A stretch of 56,683 nt of DNA. Source: Xanthomonas maliensis (lineage in GTDB: Bacteria; Pseudomonadota; Gammaproteobacteria; Xanthomonadales; Xanthomonadaceae). The stretch is from positions 1-56,683 of the forward strand of contig NZ_NSET01000063.1 in the NCBI RefSeq assembly GCF_009192945.1, in the 5' to 3' direction. This document shows, one piece after another, positions 1-12,100 of this stretch. The notes below the pieces were generated by a model. That model was not told where the DNA came from. It was given only the letters and a program-made list of their open reading frames with translations, and searched no databases. Each line of letters starts with the position of its first letter. Position 1 is the first letter of the stretch. The position numbers and the translations under genes are program-made.

Positions 1-3000
1 CAGGACTTCCAGCGCGCCCGCGGGTACAACGTAGGTCGATGCGTCAAGCGCATCGTGGTCGGGGGCCGGCAGTGCACGCCGATCCAGCTTGCCATTGGGC
101 GTCAACGGCAGTGCGTCCAGGCGTACGACGGCGGCTGGCAGCATGTAGTCCGGCAACACGCCGCGCAAGTCGTCGCGTAATGCGGCTGTCTCAACCTGTG
201 CACCCACGACGTAGGCCACCAGATCGAACTCGCCGGAAGGCCTCTCGCGCGGCAGTACGACGGCGTCCTCAATATCGGGACAAGTCAGTAATGCCGTCTC
301 GATCTCGCTGGGCTCGATACGGAAGCCGCGCAGCTTCAGTTGGCGATCATTGCGCCCGAGGAAGCTCAGGCTGCCATCGCCACGCCAGCAGGCCAGGTCG
401 CCGGTCGCATACATGCGCGTGCCCGGCGTGGCGGCAAAGGGATCTGGCACGAAGCGTTCGGCGGTCAGGTCCGGTCGGCCCAGATAACCGCGTGCCAGTG
501 CGGTGCCGGCCAGATGCAGCTCGCCGCGCGCGCCGACCGGCAACGGCTGGGTGTGGCGATCCAGCACATGCGCCTGCGTACTGGCAAGCGGACGGCCGAT
601 ACCGGTCGGCATGTCGGCAGCCACTGCCTGGACGGTGCCCACCACGATGGCTTCGGTGGGGCCGTAGGTGTCCAGCAACGGCGTGCGCGTGCCCTGCAGC
701 CAACGGTGCCGCATCGCTGGCGTCAGCGCTTCGCCGCCGATGATGACCTGGCGTACGCAGTCGGGGAGTTGCAGCGACTGCGCACACAGCTGTGCCCAGA
801 AGCGGGTCGGCAGATCGACCACGCTGATGCCCGCCTGTGCGCAGCGTGACCAGAAGCGTTCGGTATCGAGCCAGTCGTCGTCGCGCAACACCAACGTGGC
901 ACCGCTGCACAGTGCACCGAAGATTTCTTCGACCGAGGCATCGAAGGCCAGCGTGGCGAATTGCAGCACGCGGTCCTGCGGGCCGAGCCCGTAGGTATCG
1001 ATCAGGGCAGCCAGGCGCGCGCGCAGACCGTGGTGGGCGACCATCACGCCCTTGGGCTGGCCGGTCGAGCCAGAGGTGTAGATCACATAGGCCAACTGCT
1101 GTGGGTGCGGCGGCGGCAGCGGCGGGGCGTGCTCGGGCGCGTCGTCGTCAGCGGCCTGCAGCGCGGCGACGGCCTGCACCGGGATGGCCAGATCGGCGGC
1201 GCAGGGGATGTCGGCAGGCGTGTCCACCAACACCAGCACGGGGCGGGCATCGACCAGGACGGCGGCGATCCGTTCGGCGGGTTGGCCGGGCTCCAGCGGC
1301 AGGTAGGCCGCGCCAGCCTTGAGCACGGCCAGCACGGCCACCAGTTGCGCGATGCCGCGTGGCAGGCACAGTGCCACGCAACGATCCGGCCGCGCGCCCA
1401 GCGCGAGCAGCCGATGTGCCAACTGATTGGCCTGCCGGTCGAGCTGCCGGTAGCTCAGCGTGGCATCGCCGCACATCAGGGCAATCGACTGCGGCCTGGC
1501 TGCGGCCTGCTGCGCGAACCACTGCACCACGTCGCCTGGCGCGGCCGCGAGCCTCTCGTCCGATGCATCGCCCGCATACAAGGCGTGCAACGGTTGCCGT
1601 TGCGTCGGAGCGAGCAGCGGCAAGCGACTGACCGGTGTCTGCGCATCGCCAAGCAGGCCATCGAGCAGCACGCAGAAGCTGTCCCAGTGGCGCTGGATCG
1701 TGTCGGCATCGAACAAGGCGGTGGCAAAGCGCAGGCTGCCGACGATGCACTGACCGTCCTGGCGCAATTCCAGATCCAGATCGTATTTGGCGTCGCGGGT
1801 GGGGCCGGGCAGGACTTCGCTGTGCAGGCCCGCGAGCGCCAACGCCACCTGCGGAGTGTTTTGCCAGGTGAACATCACCTGGAACACCGGCGCATGTGCC
1901 AGGCTGCGCACCGGGTTGAGCGCTTCGATCAACTGTTCGAAGGGCAGCTCCTGGTGTGCCTGGGCGGCCAGCGCGGTGCGGCGCACCTGGGCCAGCAGCT
2001 CGGCCACCGAAGGGTTGGCGCGCAGGTCGATCTGCAGCGCCTGGGTGTTGACGAACAGGCCGATCAGCGCGGCGGTCTCGGCGCGGGTGCGCTGGGCGAT
2101 CGGCGTGCCGATGACCACTTGGTTCTGGCCGGCCAGGCGTGCCAGCAACGTGCCCCAGGCGGCGAGCAGGGTCATGAACAGCGTGGCGCCATGCCGCTGG
2201 CTCAGTGCGATCAGCGCCTGGGTGCGCGCGGCATCGATGGTCACCGCGATGGCGGCGCCGGCATAGTCCTGCTCGGGCGGGCGTGGCCGATCGGTGGGCA
2301 ACTCCAGCAGCGCAGGTGCCTCGCGCAGGTGGTCGCACCAGAACTGACGCTCGCGTTGCAGCTGCGCTGCATCGATCCAGCGACGCTGCCACAGGGTGTA
2401 GTCCGCGTACTGGATCGGCAACGGCGGCAGCGGATCGGGCTGGCCGTGCACGCGCGCGGTGTACAGCGCGCCCAGCTCCTGCAGCAGCACCCCGATCGAC
2501 CAGCCATCGGCGACCAGATGGTGCAGCGTGACCAGCAGCAGATGCGCGTCGTCGGCCAACTGCAACAGCCGGGCACGCAACAGCGGCCCCTGTCGCAGGT
2601 CGAACGCCTGGACGCTCTCCTGCTCGGCATGACGCTGTGCGGCGGCTTGCGGGTCGGCGTCCTGGCGCAGGTCGATACGCTCCAGCGCCAGGCCGGTCTC
2701 GGCGGGAGCGATGACCTGCACGGCACCGTCGTCGCTGGCGACGAAGCGGGTACGCAAAGCCTCGTGGCGAGCGAGGATGCGGTCCAGCGCCCACCGCAGT
2801 GCGGCCACGTCCAGCGTCCCGCGCAAGGCGACGGTACCGGGCATCAGATAGGCCAGGTCGGCACGCGCATCGACCTGGCCCAGCACCCACAGCCGCTGCT
2901 GGGCGAAGGACAGCGGCAGTGGCCCCTTGCGGTCGGCCGGCACGATGGCCGGCAGGGCGCTGCGCGCGGCCTGCGCGAGCGCACCGGCCAGCTCGGCCAG

Positions 3001-6000
3001 GCGCGGCTGGGCGAACAGCGTGGCAAGCGGCAGTTCGACACCCAGCGCGCTGCGCAGGCGTGAGATCAGTTGCACGCCCAGCAGCGAGTGACCGCCGAGC
3101 GCGAAGAAACTGTCGTGGCGGCCGATGCGTTCGACGCCGAGCAGTTCGCACCACAGCGCGGCGAGCAGTTGCTCGCGTTCGCCCTCGGGCGCGGCGTAGT
3201 CCGGCATGCGCAGAGTGTTGGCATCCGGCGCTGGCAGCGCCTGGCGATCCAGCTTGCCGTGCGTGGTGGTCGGAATGGCCGGCAACACCACATAGGCGCT
3301 CGGCACCATGTACTCGGGCAGGTGCGTGGAGAGCCGGTTGCGCACCTGCTCGACCTGCAGTCCATCGCCGACCAGATAGGCGACCAGGCGCTTGTCGCCC
3401 GGGCGATCCTCGCGCAGCAGCACCGCCGCCTCGCGCACGCCGGGACACGCCTGCAACGCCGCCTCGATCTCGCCCGGCTCGATGCGGTAGCCGCGCAGCT
3501 TGACCTGGTCGTCGTTGCGGCCAAGAAACTCGACCTCGCCATCGGCACGCCAGCGCGCCAGATCGCCAGTGCGGTACATGCGCTGGCCTGGGTGCTCGGC
3601 GAACGGATCGGCGACGAAACGCTCGGCGGTCAATGCCGGCCGGTGCAGGTAACCGCGCGCAACCTGCACGCCGGCGATGTACAGCTCGCCGATGGCGCCC
3701 ACCGGCAGCGGTTGGCGCTGCGCATCCAGCACATACAACGGCGTGCGCGGCAGCGCGCTGCCGATCGGCGGCAGCAGCGGCCACTGCGCGGTGTCTGCCG
3801 GCAGCAGGTGGGCGGAGGCGACGTGCGTCTCGGTGGGCCCGTAGTAGTTGTGCAGCCGGCAGGCCGGACGCGCGGCGAAGAACGCACGGATGGCCGGGGT
3901 GATGCGCAGCTGCTCGCCAGCGGTGAGCACCTGTCGCAGCGGGCAGTCCAGCGCATCGAGCGTCGGATCGGCCAGCACCGTCTCGGCCAGCGACTGCAGG
4001 GCGATGTAGGGCATGTACAGGCGTTCGATGCGCTGGGCGCAGACATGACGGTACAGCGCGTGCGCGTCGCGCCGTTGCGCATCGGCGATCAGCACCAGGC
4101 TGCCGCCGCTCCCCAATGTGCTGAAGAGTTCCTGGAAGCTGGCATCGAAGCCGAGCGCGGAAAACTGCAGGGTGCGCAAGGCCTGCAGGCCCGCGGCGGC
4201 GCAGTGCTCGGCTTCCCAGTGCAGCAGATTGAGCAGCGGGCCATGCGGCATCGCCACGCCTTTGGGGCGGCCGGTGGAGCCGGAGGTGTAGATGACGTAC
4301 GCGGCCTGCAGTGGCGAGCTGGCGCGTGCCGGCGCGGTGGTCGGCAAGACCTGCCATGCCGGTTGCGCGGCATCGACGAAGACCACGGTCAGATCCGAGG
4401 GCACGCTCAATGCCTCGGCGCACGCCGGCGTGGTCAGCAGCACCGACGCCCGGCAGTCCTGCAGCAGGTAAGCCAGGCGCTCGGACGGATACGTCGAATC
4501 CAGCGGTACATAGGCAGCACCGGCCTTGAGCGCGGCCAGCACCGCCACGACCATGGCGATGCCGCGCGGCAGGCACACGGCGACGCGGTCGTCGGCGGCC
4601 ACGCCCAGTGCGCCCAGGTGATGTGCCAGCTGGTTGGCCTGGGCCTCCAGCGCGGCATAGCTGAGGGTCGCACCGTCGTGTATCAGCGCGATGGCGTCTG
4701 GAGTGGCAGCGGCCTGGCGCTCGAATGCCTGCTGCACCTGGCAGTCGTCGGCAGGTTGGCCGGGACGCTCATTGAAGGCGTAGAGCACCTGCTGGCGCTG
4801 CGATGGCGACAGCAGTGGCAAGCGCCACATGGGCGTATGCGGATCGTCGCGCACTGCCAGCAGCATCTGCTGCACCGCGAGCAGTACCTGTTCGGCCAGC
4901 GCCACCGGCATCCGGTCCGGGTTGACGTTGAATTCCAGCACGGCCGGATGCTGCCTGCTGTAGCGGCGGACGAACACGCCGAGCGCGGTGTCCTCGTAAC
5001 CGGGGTGCAGCGGCAGCATGTGCCAGGCACCGCCTGCGATCGGTGCATCGCCCAGTGCGCTGAAATCCTCGACCGACACGCTGAGGTCGAACGGCCGCGG
5101 CGCCTGCTGTCCCACCTCGCCCAGCTCGCGCAACGCATGGTGCAGCGGGAAGCGCGCGTGGCGCAGCGCCTGGCGCAAGGCGCTGGCGATGGCGCCCATG
5201 GCAGTGGCAAGGTCGGCGTGCGGGGACGCGGCAAGGTAGAGCGGCAATTGCGTGGACAGCATGCCGACCATGGCGCGTTCGGCAGCATTGTGGCGATTAT
5301 GGACGGCCAGTCCGAGAGCGATCGTGCCCTGGTGGTGGTTCAGGCGGGCCAGGCCGTTGACCAAACAGGCCACGATCAGGCTGGTGAAGGAGCCGCCCAG
5401 GCGCTCGGCCAGGGCGCTCAGCGCGAGAAAGAGCGGAGTGTCCAGCTCGCAGCGCAGCTGCACGCTGCGCTGATGGCCCAGAGCGGCCGACGTGCTCGGA
5501 AAGAGCGGCTGTGGCCGCGCCTGCAGGCGCTGGCGCCAGTAGTCCCGATCGCGTCGGTAACGGCTGGAATGCAGATAGGCCCGGTCGGCATCGATGGCGT
5601 GCAGGAACGAGGGCGCCGACGTCGTTGCCGGCTCGGGCTGCTCGCGCAGGCGCTGGTTGTAGGCGTCCACGATCTGCCGCGCCAGCATGCCCATCGAAAT
5701 ACCGTCGGCGACGATGTGATGGCAGCGGTACAGGCAATAGCCACGGGTGGCGGAGGCTTGCAGCCATTGGATCTCCCACAGCGGCTGGCCGTCGTCGCCG
5801 AACGCATGGGTCATCGCCTGCTGGATGTGCTCGCGGACGCGCTGCTCGCCCTGGGCATCGCTCGTGTAGTCGTGCCAGGGCAGCACGAACGGGAGATGCT
5901 CCAGTACGCGTTGGTTCGGTAATGGCGAGCCTTCCACCAGCACGATACGCAGCGCGTCATGGCGGGCGATCACCGCTGCGACCGCCTGTTCCCAGGCCTG

Positions 6001-6156
6001 ACGGTGCAGCGTGCCGTCGAACTGCATCACGCAGCCGATGCTGTAGCTGGGCCGGTCCGGTGCGAGCAGTTGCCCGAGCCAGATGCCTTGCTGTGCCGAA
6101 CTGAGCGGGTGCACGGGCGTGCCGAGGGCCGCCGGAGCGAGATCGAACGGGGTCAT
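1..6156 (-). CDS. Non-ribosomal peptide synthetase NRPS2, C-A-T-C-A, 3' end beyond window
   Basis: The frame stays open from ATG 6156 to base 1 (2052 codons), so the gene is cut at its C-terminal end. Domains in order: a condensation domain (HHIVADG near residue 146); an adenylation domain (YTSGSTGRPKG near 622-632); a carrier domain (LGGHSLLG near 1022); a second C domain (HHLVADG near 1212); and a second A domain (YTSGSTGQPKG near 1694), ending just before the next carrier domain. The first C domain begins AQQGIWLG and resembles EntF-type C domains that accept an acyl group from another protein. By-eye specificity residues (GrsA positions) are D-A-Q-Y-L-A-Y-V-A-K for A1, related to the Pro-type FDxSFQE clade but with a different pocket, and D-A-E-D-I-G-T-V-V-K for A2, whose acidic residues suggest a basic amino acid. 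The start ATG overlaps the NRPS1 stop (ATGA), which implies translational coupling. The domain calls are firm; the substrates are not. Confidence 0.95.
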   Translation of the reverse strand, partial: MTPFDLAPAALGTPVHPLSSAQQGIWLGQLLAPDRPSYSIGCVMQFDGTLHRQAWEQAVAAVIARHDALRIVLVEGSPLPNQRVLEHLPFVLPWHDYTSDAQGEQRVREHIQQAMTHAFGDDGQPLWEIQWLQASATRGYCLYRCHHIVADGISMGMLARQIVDAYNQRLREQPEPATTSAPSFLHAIDADRAYLHSSRYRRDRDYWRQRLQARPQPLFPSTSAALGHQRSVQLRCELDTPLFLALSALAERLGGSFTSLIVACLVNGLARLNHHQGTIALGLAVHNRHNAAERAMVGMLSTQLPLYLAASPHADLATAMGAIASALRQALRHARFPLHHALRELGEVGQQAPRPFDLSVSVEDFSALGDAPIAGGAWHMLPLHPGYEDTALGVFVRRYSRQHPAVLEFNVNPDRMPVALAEQVLLAVQQMLLAVRDDPHTPMWRLPLLSPSQRQQVLYAFNERPGQPADDCQVQQAFERQAAATPDAIALIHDGATLSYAALEAQANQLAHHLGALGVAADDRVAVCLPRGIAMVVAVLAALKAGAAYVPLDSTYPSERLAYLLQDCRASVLLTTPACAEALSVPSDLTVVFVDAAQPAWQVLPTTAPARASSPLQAAYVIYTSGSTGRPKGVAMPHGPLLNLLHWEAEHCAAAGLQALRTLQFSALGFDASFQELFSTLGSGGSLVLIADAQRRDAHALYRHVCAQRIERLYMPYIALQSLAETVLADPTLDALDCPLRQVLTAGEQLRITPAIRAFFAARPACRLHNYYGPTETHVASAHLLPADTAQWPLLPPIGSALPRTPLYVLDAQRQPLPVGAIGELYIAGVQVARGYLHRPALTAERFVADPFAEHPGQRMYRTGDLARWRADGEVEFLGRNDDQVKLRGYRIEPGEIEAALQACPGVREAAVLLREDRPGDKRLVAYLVGDGLQVEQVRNRLSTHLPEYMVPSAYVVLPAIPTTTHGKLDRQALPAPDANTLRMPDYAAPEGEREQLLAALWCELLGVERIGRHDSFFALGGHSLLGVQLISRLRSALGVELPLATLFAQPRLAELAGALAQAARSALPAIVPADRKGPLPLSFAQQRLWVLGQVDARADLAYLMPGTVALRGTLDVAALRWALDRILARHEALRTRFVASDDGAVQVIAPAETGLALERIDLRQDADPQAAAQRHAEQESVQAFDLRQGPLLRARLLQLADDAHLLLVTLHHLVADGWSIGVLLQELGALYTARVHGQPDPLPPLPIQYADYTLWQRRWIDAAQLQRERQFWCDHLREAPALLELPTDRPRPPEQDYAGAAIAVTIDAARTQALIALSQRHGATLFMTLLAAWGTLLARLAGQNQVVIGTPIAQRTRAETAALIGLFVNTQALQIDLRANPSVAELLAQVRRTALAAQAHQELPFEQLIEALNPVRSLAHAPVFQVMFTWQNTPQVALALAGLHSEVLPGPTRDAKYDLDLELRQDGQCIVGSLRFATALFDADTIQRHWDSFCVLLDGLLGDAQTPVSRLPLLAPTQRQPLHALYAGDASDERLAAAPGDVVQWFAQQAAARPQSIALMCGDATLSYRQLDRQANQLAHRLLALGARPDRCVALCLPRGIAQLVAVLAVLKAGAAYLPLEPGQPAERIAAVLVDARPVLVLVDTPADIPCAADLAIPVQAVAALQAADDDAPEHAPPLPPPHPQQLAYVIYTSGSTGQPKGVMVAHHGLRARLAALIDTYGLGPQDRVLQFATLAFDASVEEIFGALCSGATLVLRDDDWLDTERFWSRCAQAGISVVDLPTRFWAQLCAQSLQLPDCVRQVIIGGEALTPAMRHRWLQGTRTPLLDTYGPTEAIVVGTVQAVAADMPTGIGRPLASTQAHVLDRHTQPLPVGARGELHLAGTALARGYLGRPDLTAERFVPDPFAATPGTRMYATGDLACWRGDGSLSFLGRNDRQLKLRGFRIEPSEIETALLTCPDIEDAVVLPRERPSGEFDLVAYVVGAQVETAALRDDLRGVLPDYMLPAAVVRLDALPLTPNGKLDRRALPAPDHDALDASTYVVPAGALEVL

Positions 6157-9100
6157 GCAATCACCGTGGTGCTCGGGGAAGCCGACGTAATGACGGTCGA
6201 AGAAGGAGGTGTGCCGTGTTGCACGTTGGCGATCCACCATTGCGCCAGGGCCTGGCTGTGCGGCCTGGCGAGTACGCTCATGTGGTTGCCTGGCCCGTGC
6301 CAGGGCCGCAGGTCGGCGGCGTAGGGCGCCCATGCCTGCTGCAGGCGCAGGTACTCGGCCACGTGCTGCTCGGGCTGCAGGCGAGTGTCGGCCACCAGCA
6401 CCAGATGCAAGGTGCCCGGGTAGGGCCTGGCGGGGATGTAGGTGGTACGACAGCAATGCGCGAAGGTGGCCAGGCTGCCGCGCACCGCGTCGGGCCCGGA
6501 GCGCGGCGGCATCAGGCCGTGCTCGACCATGAGCCGATGCAGGGCCTGCAGCAGCGCATCCTGGCCGAGTCCGTGCAGGGCGGGCCGGTCGACGCCCAGA
6601 GGAGCGTGCAGACGCAGCTGCAAGGCATCGAGGAAGTGATCGACGATGGTGTCGCGGCTGGAATCGTGCGGCCCGAGGGTCTGGTTCGGGGAGGGCGTGT
6701 CGATCAGGGTCAGACTGGCGGGCGGACGGCCGAGGGCATGCAGCCGCAGCGCCATCTCGTACACGACCCAGCCGCCGAAGGAATGGCCGATCAGGTGCAA
6801 GGCTGAACTGCACTGCGTCGCGCTGGGCAAGGCGTCCAGATAGTGCTGCGCAGCCAGTTCGACCGAGCCGAAGGGCAAGCAGCTGCCGTCGGTGCCGCGC
6901 GGCTGCAGGCCGATGACGTTGCAGCCATCGCCGAGTGCGCTGCTCAGGTCGACGAAGCTGGTCACGCTGTCGCCAGCGCCGGGAACGCAGACCACCGAGG
7001 GAGGGTGTGCGCCTGGCTTCGCCCTAGCGCCACGCAGCTGAAAAGCGAGCTGGTCATTGGCCGGTGCCGGCGTGCAGTGCGCACGCTGAAGCGAGCGCGT
7101 CACGGTCCGGCCGAGTTCGGCGATATGCTCGGCTTCGATCAGCGTGTGATGGGTGCCGCCGACGGCGAATCGCTCGATTTGCCACCCTGGCAACAGGCGT
7201 TGCCAGCCATCGGCGTCGGTGGCGGGTGTGGGCTCGCTGGCCTGGAACAGACACAGTCGGCAATCGACTGGCAGCGCCTGGACCAAGTACGTGGGCCACA
7301 GTCGGTCGAAGCTCGCGCTGGTAACGCACGTGCTCAGGAAGGTCGCGACGGTGGTCTGTTCTTCGGCCGCCAATTGCGCAAGCAGCGGTTCGTTCTCGCA
7401 GGCCAGCAGCATGTGCTGATAATCGCTGTCGCGGATGCGATCCAGCAGCGCGTTCAAGGTCGCCTGAATGTCGTTGCGGTCTTGATAGGGGCGGTGCAGC
7501 AGTAGGCCTTCGAGTTGACGCACCAGCGCCTGGCCGATGGCGTGATCGAGCGAGCCGGTGTCTGGTGGTGACGATGGAAGATCGCAATCGAGCAGCCCTA
7601 CGAACGCCACCGACTGATCGTGCATGCACAGGTGCTGGGCGATGGCATAGGCGAGCAGGCCGCCGGAGGAGTAACCGAGCAGGCGATAAGGCCCGTGCGG
7701 CTGCACCGCCTCGATCAGTTCGACCATGTGCGCGGCCAGCGCTTCCATCGTGGCCGGTAGCGGATCGGGCCACGGCAGGGCGTAGACCGGGATGTCCGGG
7801 TCCAGATGGGCTGCAAGTTCAAACGCGTAGCCAATATCGCCGAAGCCGGTGGGCACGACAAACAACGGCAGCTGCGTGCCCTGGCGACGCGCAGCCAAGG
7901 CGCGACTGCCCAAGGCATGTGTCCCGCCGAGCAGGTAGTCGGCCTGCATGCGTAGGGTCGGATGGCTGTACAGCAGGTTGAGGGTGAGCGGCAGGCCGAG
8001 ACGATTGGCCGAGGTCATCAGCCGCATTGCAGAGAGCGAGTGCCCGCCCAGTTCGAAGAAGTGATCGTCGCGGCCGATACGTTGCCGACCCAGTACGTTT
8101 GCCCACAATTTGGCCAAGCTGCGTTCGACCACATTGGCCGGCGGCAGGTAGTCCACAGCGGGGGTCGTGTTGGTATCTGGCGCGGGCAGTGCGCGACGAT
8201 CGAGCTTGCCATTGGCGGTGAGCGGTAGCGCGTCCAGCTGGATGTAGACCGCTGGGACCATCACGTTTGGCAGGCGCGCAGCCAGCTGGTTGCGCAAGGT
8301 GTCGGCGCTCAACGCGTCGGTGTCGCCGACGACATAGGCGACCAAGCGGGTATCGCCAGGGACATCTTCGCGCGCGATGACCACGGCCTTCCGCACGCCG
8401 GGGCAGGCGAGTAGGACGGCCTCGATCTCACCGGGTTCGATTCTGACGCCACGCAGCTTGAGCTGGTGGTCATTGCGGCCGAGGAAGTCGATGGTGCCAT
8501 CGGCGTTCCAGCGTGCCATGTCACCCGTGCGGTACATACGCTGGCCAGGCGGGCCAAAACGATCAGGGATGAAGCGCTCGGCGGTCAGGCCTGGGCGATT
8601 GAGATAGCCACGGCTGACCTGGATGCCAGCGATGTGCAACTCACCGGCGACGCCGATGGGCATTGGCCGGCCGTGGGTATCCAAAATGTGGATGCGCGCA
8701 TTGGCGAGCGGTTTGCCAATGGGCACCGTCTCCGCGTAGCGATGCAAGGGCTCCTGAAGCACGTGCCAGGCCACGACATCCGTACATTCGGTGGGCCCAT
8801 AGCTATTGACGAACTGCGGCCTGGGTTCGGGAAGCTTCTGCAGCATGGCCGTCTGGATGGGCTCGCCGCCTAACACCACGCGCCGCACGCAGCGCATCTT
8901 GTGGTCGTCGTCGGCCTCGATGAGCGCGTGAAAGGCGCTCGGGGCCAAGTTCAAGTAGGCGATACCACATCGGTCGATGCAGGTGAGCAATTGGCTCGCA
9001 TCGAACGCGCTTGGCGCCAGGAAGAGCGTTGCACCTACGATCAATGGGCCAAAGATGTTTTTCTGGCTCAGGTCGAAGCTGATGGAGCTCACCAGCAAGA

Positions 9101-12100
9101 CCCCGTCATCGGCGTTCGCCCCCACGTCGTTGACCCACCAGCTCAGCAGGTTGCTGAGACCCTTGTGCGTGACTTGCGCCGCTTTGGGCTGCCCGGTGGA
9201 GCCGGAGGTGTAGATGACATAGGCCAGCTGATCCGGATGGATCGTGACGTCTGGACTGCAGGCGCTGAGTGGGTGGGGGTGCAGTGGCGCATCCAGCCAC
9301 AGCACGTGCAGCCCCGGCATCGCGGACGGTGTGGGCAGCGATGCCGCGCAGGCGCGCTCGCTGAGCAAGACTGCCGGTGCGCAGTCTTGCAGCATGTAAG
9401 CCAGGCGGTCTGCGGGGTAGGCCGGGTCCATCGGCACATAGGCCGCGCCGGCTTTGAGCACGGCCAGGATGGCCACAACCACGTTGATGCCGCGCGGCAG
9501 GCATAGCGCCACGTATGACTCGGGGCCAACGCCCACTGCGATCAGGTGGTGGGCGAGCTGGTTGGCACGCGCGTCGAGCTCGGCGTAGCTCAGCCTGGTA
9601 TCGTCTTGGACCAGGGCAATGGCCTGCGGCGTGCGCCGGGCCTGTGCTTCGATCTGGTGGTGCAGATAGCCGCGGTCGGGCAGGTCGGCATCCGTGGCGT
9701 TGAACGCCTGCAGTTGCGATTCTTCGTCTTGGTGCACCAGCGCAAGCGCGCGCAGTGCGGTGTCCGGTGCCTGTTCCAGCGCCATGGCCAAGGCGTGCAG
9801 GGCTTGCAGCATCATGGCTGCAGTGCGTTCGGCCCCGATCTGCTCCACGCACCGCACGTCCAGCGAAAACCCGCCGCTGGCCTGTTCGTCGTTGACCGAG
9901 ATCACCAGTGGGTAATGGGTGCGCTCCTGACCACCGATCTCCTGCATTGCGTGCAGCGGATGCGCGTGTGCTGCGTGTTCGTCGGTCAGTACGTTGCTGC
10001 CGCCGGCATAGCGATAGTTGAGCAGCGCGTTAAGCAGCGGTATCGACGGATCCAACGCGCTGCAGCGCTGGGCCAGCGCCAGCGGTGCGTGTTCGTGATG
10101 CAGCAGACGCGCCAGGCACAGCTGGGTCTGACGTGCGGCCTGCAATACGCTGTGGTGGGCGTCGCCGAGCCGGATCGGCAAGGTATTGAGGAACATGCCC
10201 AGCACGCGGTCCACGCCAGCGCTGGCGTTCATGCGCCCGAACAACATGGTGCCGAACACCGCGTCATCGCGGCCGCTGGTGCGGGCAAGCACCAGGGCAT
10301 AGGCCAGGTGAAACAGGCTGGCGGGACTGAGCCCGTAGCGGCGTCCCTGATCGCGTAGCGACCGGGCCAGCGCCGTTGGCAGCGGCCGATGGATCTGTTG
10401 GACGCTGTCCTGATCGTGCACCGGGGCCAGTACCCCGAACGGCGCGGTAGGGGTGTCGATGCCGGCCAGCATGTCGGTGAAGAACGCCTTGTGCTCCGGC
10501 GCCGACTCGCCACTGCGCGCATGGGCGATGAAATCGCGGAACGGCAGCGGTGCCGGCAAGGTGTGCTGACGTTGCTGCAGGTGGGCGCCGATCTCTTCGA
10601 TCATCAGCTCCAAGGTGGTGTGGTCCATCACCAGGTGGTGGTGTTGCAAACCGAGCAGCCAGCGTCCGGCCGCTGCATCGTGGGTCAGATGGGCGTGGAT
10701 CAGCGGTGCCCGGTGCAAGCAAGGTGCTGCGTCGGCAGCGTGCATCCAGGCCAGCAATTGGTCGGCTGGATCAGCTCCGTCGAAGTGATGCACACGCCGC
10801 GTGAGCACGGCCTGGCGCCAGACCACCTGCACTGGTTCGGCCAAGCCCTGCCAGACAAAACCCGTTCGCAGGATGTCGTGGCGGGCGATGACCTGATCGA
10901 GCGCGTCGAGGAAGGCATCGAGCGATGCGCGGGACGGGAAGGTGAGCAATGACGAATGCAGATAGGGATCGGCCAGCGGATCGCTCAGGTGGTGGAACAG
11001 CAAGCCTGCCTGCAGCGGTGCCAGCGGGTAGATGTCCTGTACGTTGGCCGCGCCGCCGTCGACCAGGGCCACCAGCGTGTCGATCTCGCTCTGGCGCAAT
11101 GCGACCAGCGGCAAGAGCTCGGGGGTGATGCGGGTGCACGCCGGGCCGATTGGATTGGGCGGCACTTCAACCTGTTGCCAGGCCTGAACGGTGGCGGCCA
11201 AGGCGGCCACGGTCGGGCTGGCGAACAGCGTGCGCACATCGATTTGCCAGCCGAGCCGGCGCAGGCGCTCGATCAGCCTGACCGCCAACAGCGAATGGCC
11301 ACCCAGGGCGAAGAAGTCGTCATGGCGGCCAACCTGTGCGACCCCGAGCAGCTCGCTCCAGAGCGCTGCCAACACATGTTCAAACGCGCCTTCGGGCGCG
11401 ACATAGGCGTGCAACTCCAGCGCTTGATCGTCCGGTGCCGGGAGTGCGGCGCGATCGAGCTTGCCGTTGGGTGTCAGCGGCAATGCATCCAGCGGCACGT
11501 AAGCGGCTGGCAGCATGTGGTCGGGCAGGCGCGCGGCAAGTTGGGCGCGCAGCGTTGCCGGTTCCGCACGCATGGCGTGCTGATCGGCGACCACATAGGC
11601 GACCAAGCGGCTTTCGCCAGTGTCATTGCGCGCGACAACCACTGCGTCACGCACGCCCTCGCAGGCACGCAGCGCCGCCTGGATCTCGCCTGGCTCGATG
11701 CGGAAGCCACGGATCTTGACCTGGGCGTCGTTGCGACCGAGGAAGTCCAGCAGCCCATCGTCGCGCCAGCGCGCCAGATCGCCGCTGCGGTACATGCGCT
11801 GGCCGGGTTGCTGGGCAAACGGGTCGGGCACGAAGCGTTCGGCGGTCAGGTCGGGGCGACCCAGATAGCCATGCGCCAGCTGCGGCCCGGCAATGTGCAA
11901 TTGCCCGGCGACACCGATCGGCGTTGGCTGACCATAGCGGTCGAGCACGTATAGCCGCGCATTGGCCAGCGGACGACCGATCGGTACGCGCTGGCTCGGC
12001 GTGGGCGCAGCGTCCAAGACCAGTGCAGTGACGAACTGCGTGCTCTCGGTCGGGCCGTAGGTCTGCACGACGCTGGCTCGACCGCCGGCGTTGAGTATCT

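Noticed and set aside
961..3063. Plus-strand open frame of about 700 codons opposite NRPS2
   Set aside because: It is an antisense shadow of the high-GC NRPS frame: His/Gln/Arg-rich, without domains, and repeated wherever similar A-T-C sequence occurs.
1148..4576. Minus-strand open frame of about 1140 codons in NRPS2
   Set aside because: It is in a different frame from the real NRPS frame, with Arg/Ala/Gly-rich text and no motif. The NRPS motifs are all in the frame that stays open to base 1.
3070..5922. Plus-strand open frame of about 950 codons opposite NRPS2
   Set aside because: Same antisense shadow effect; its composition mirrors the NRPS codon bias and no domain is visible.
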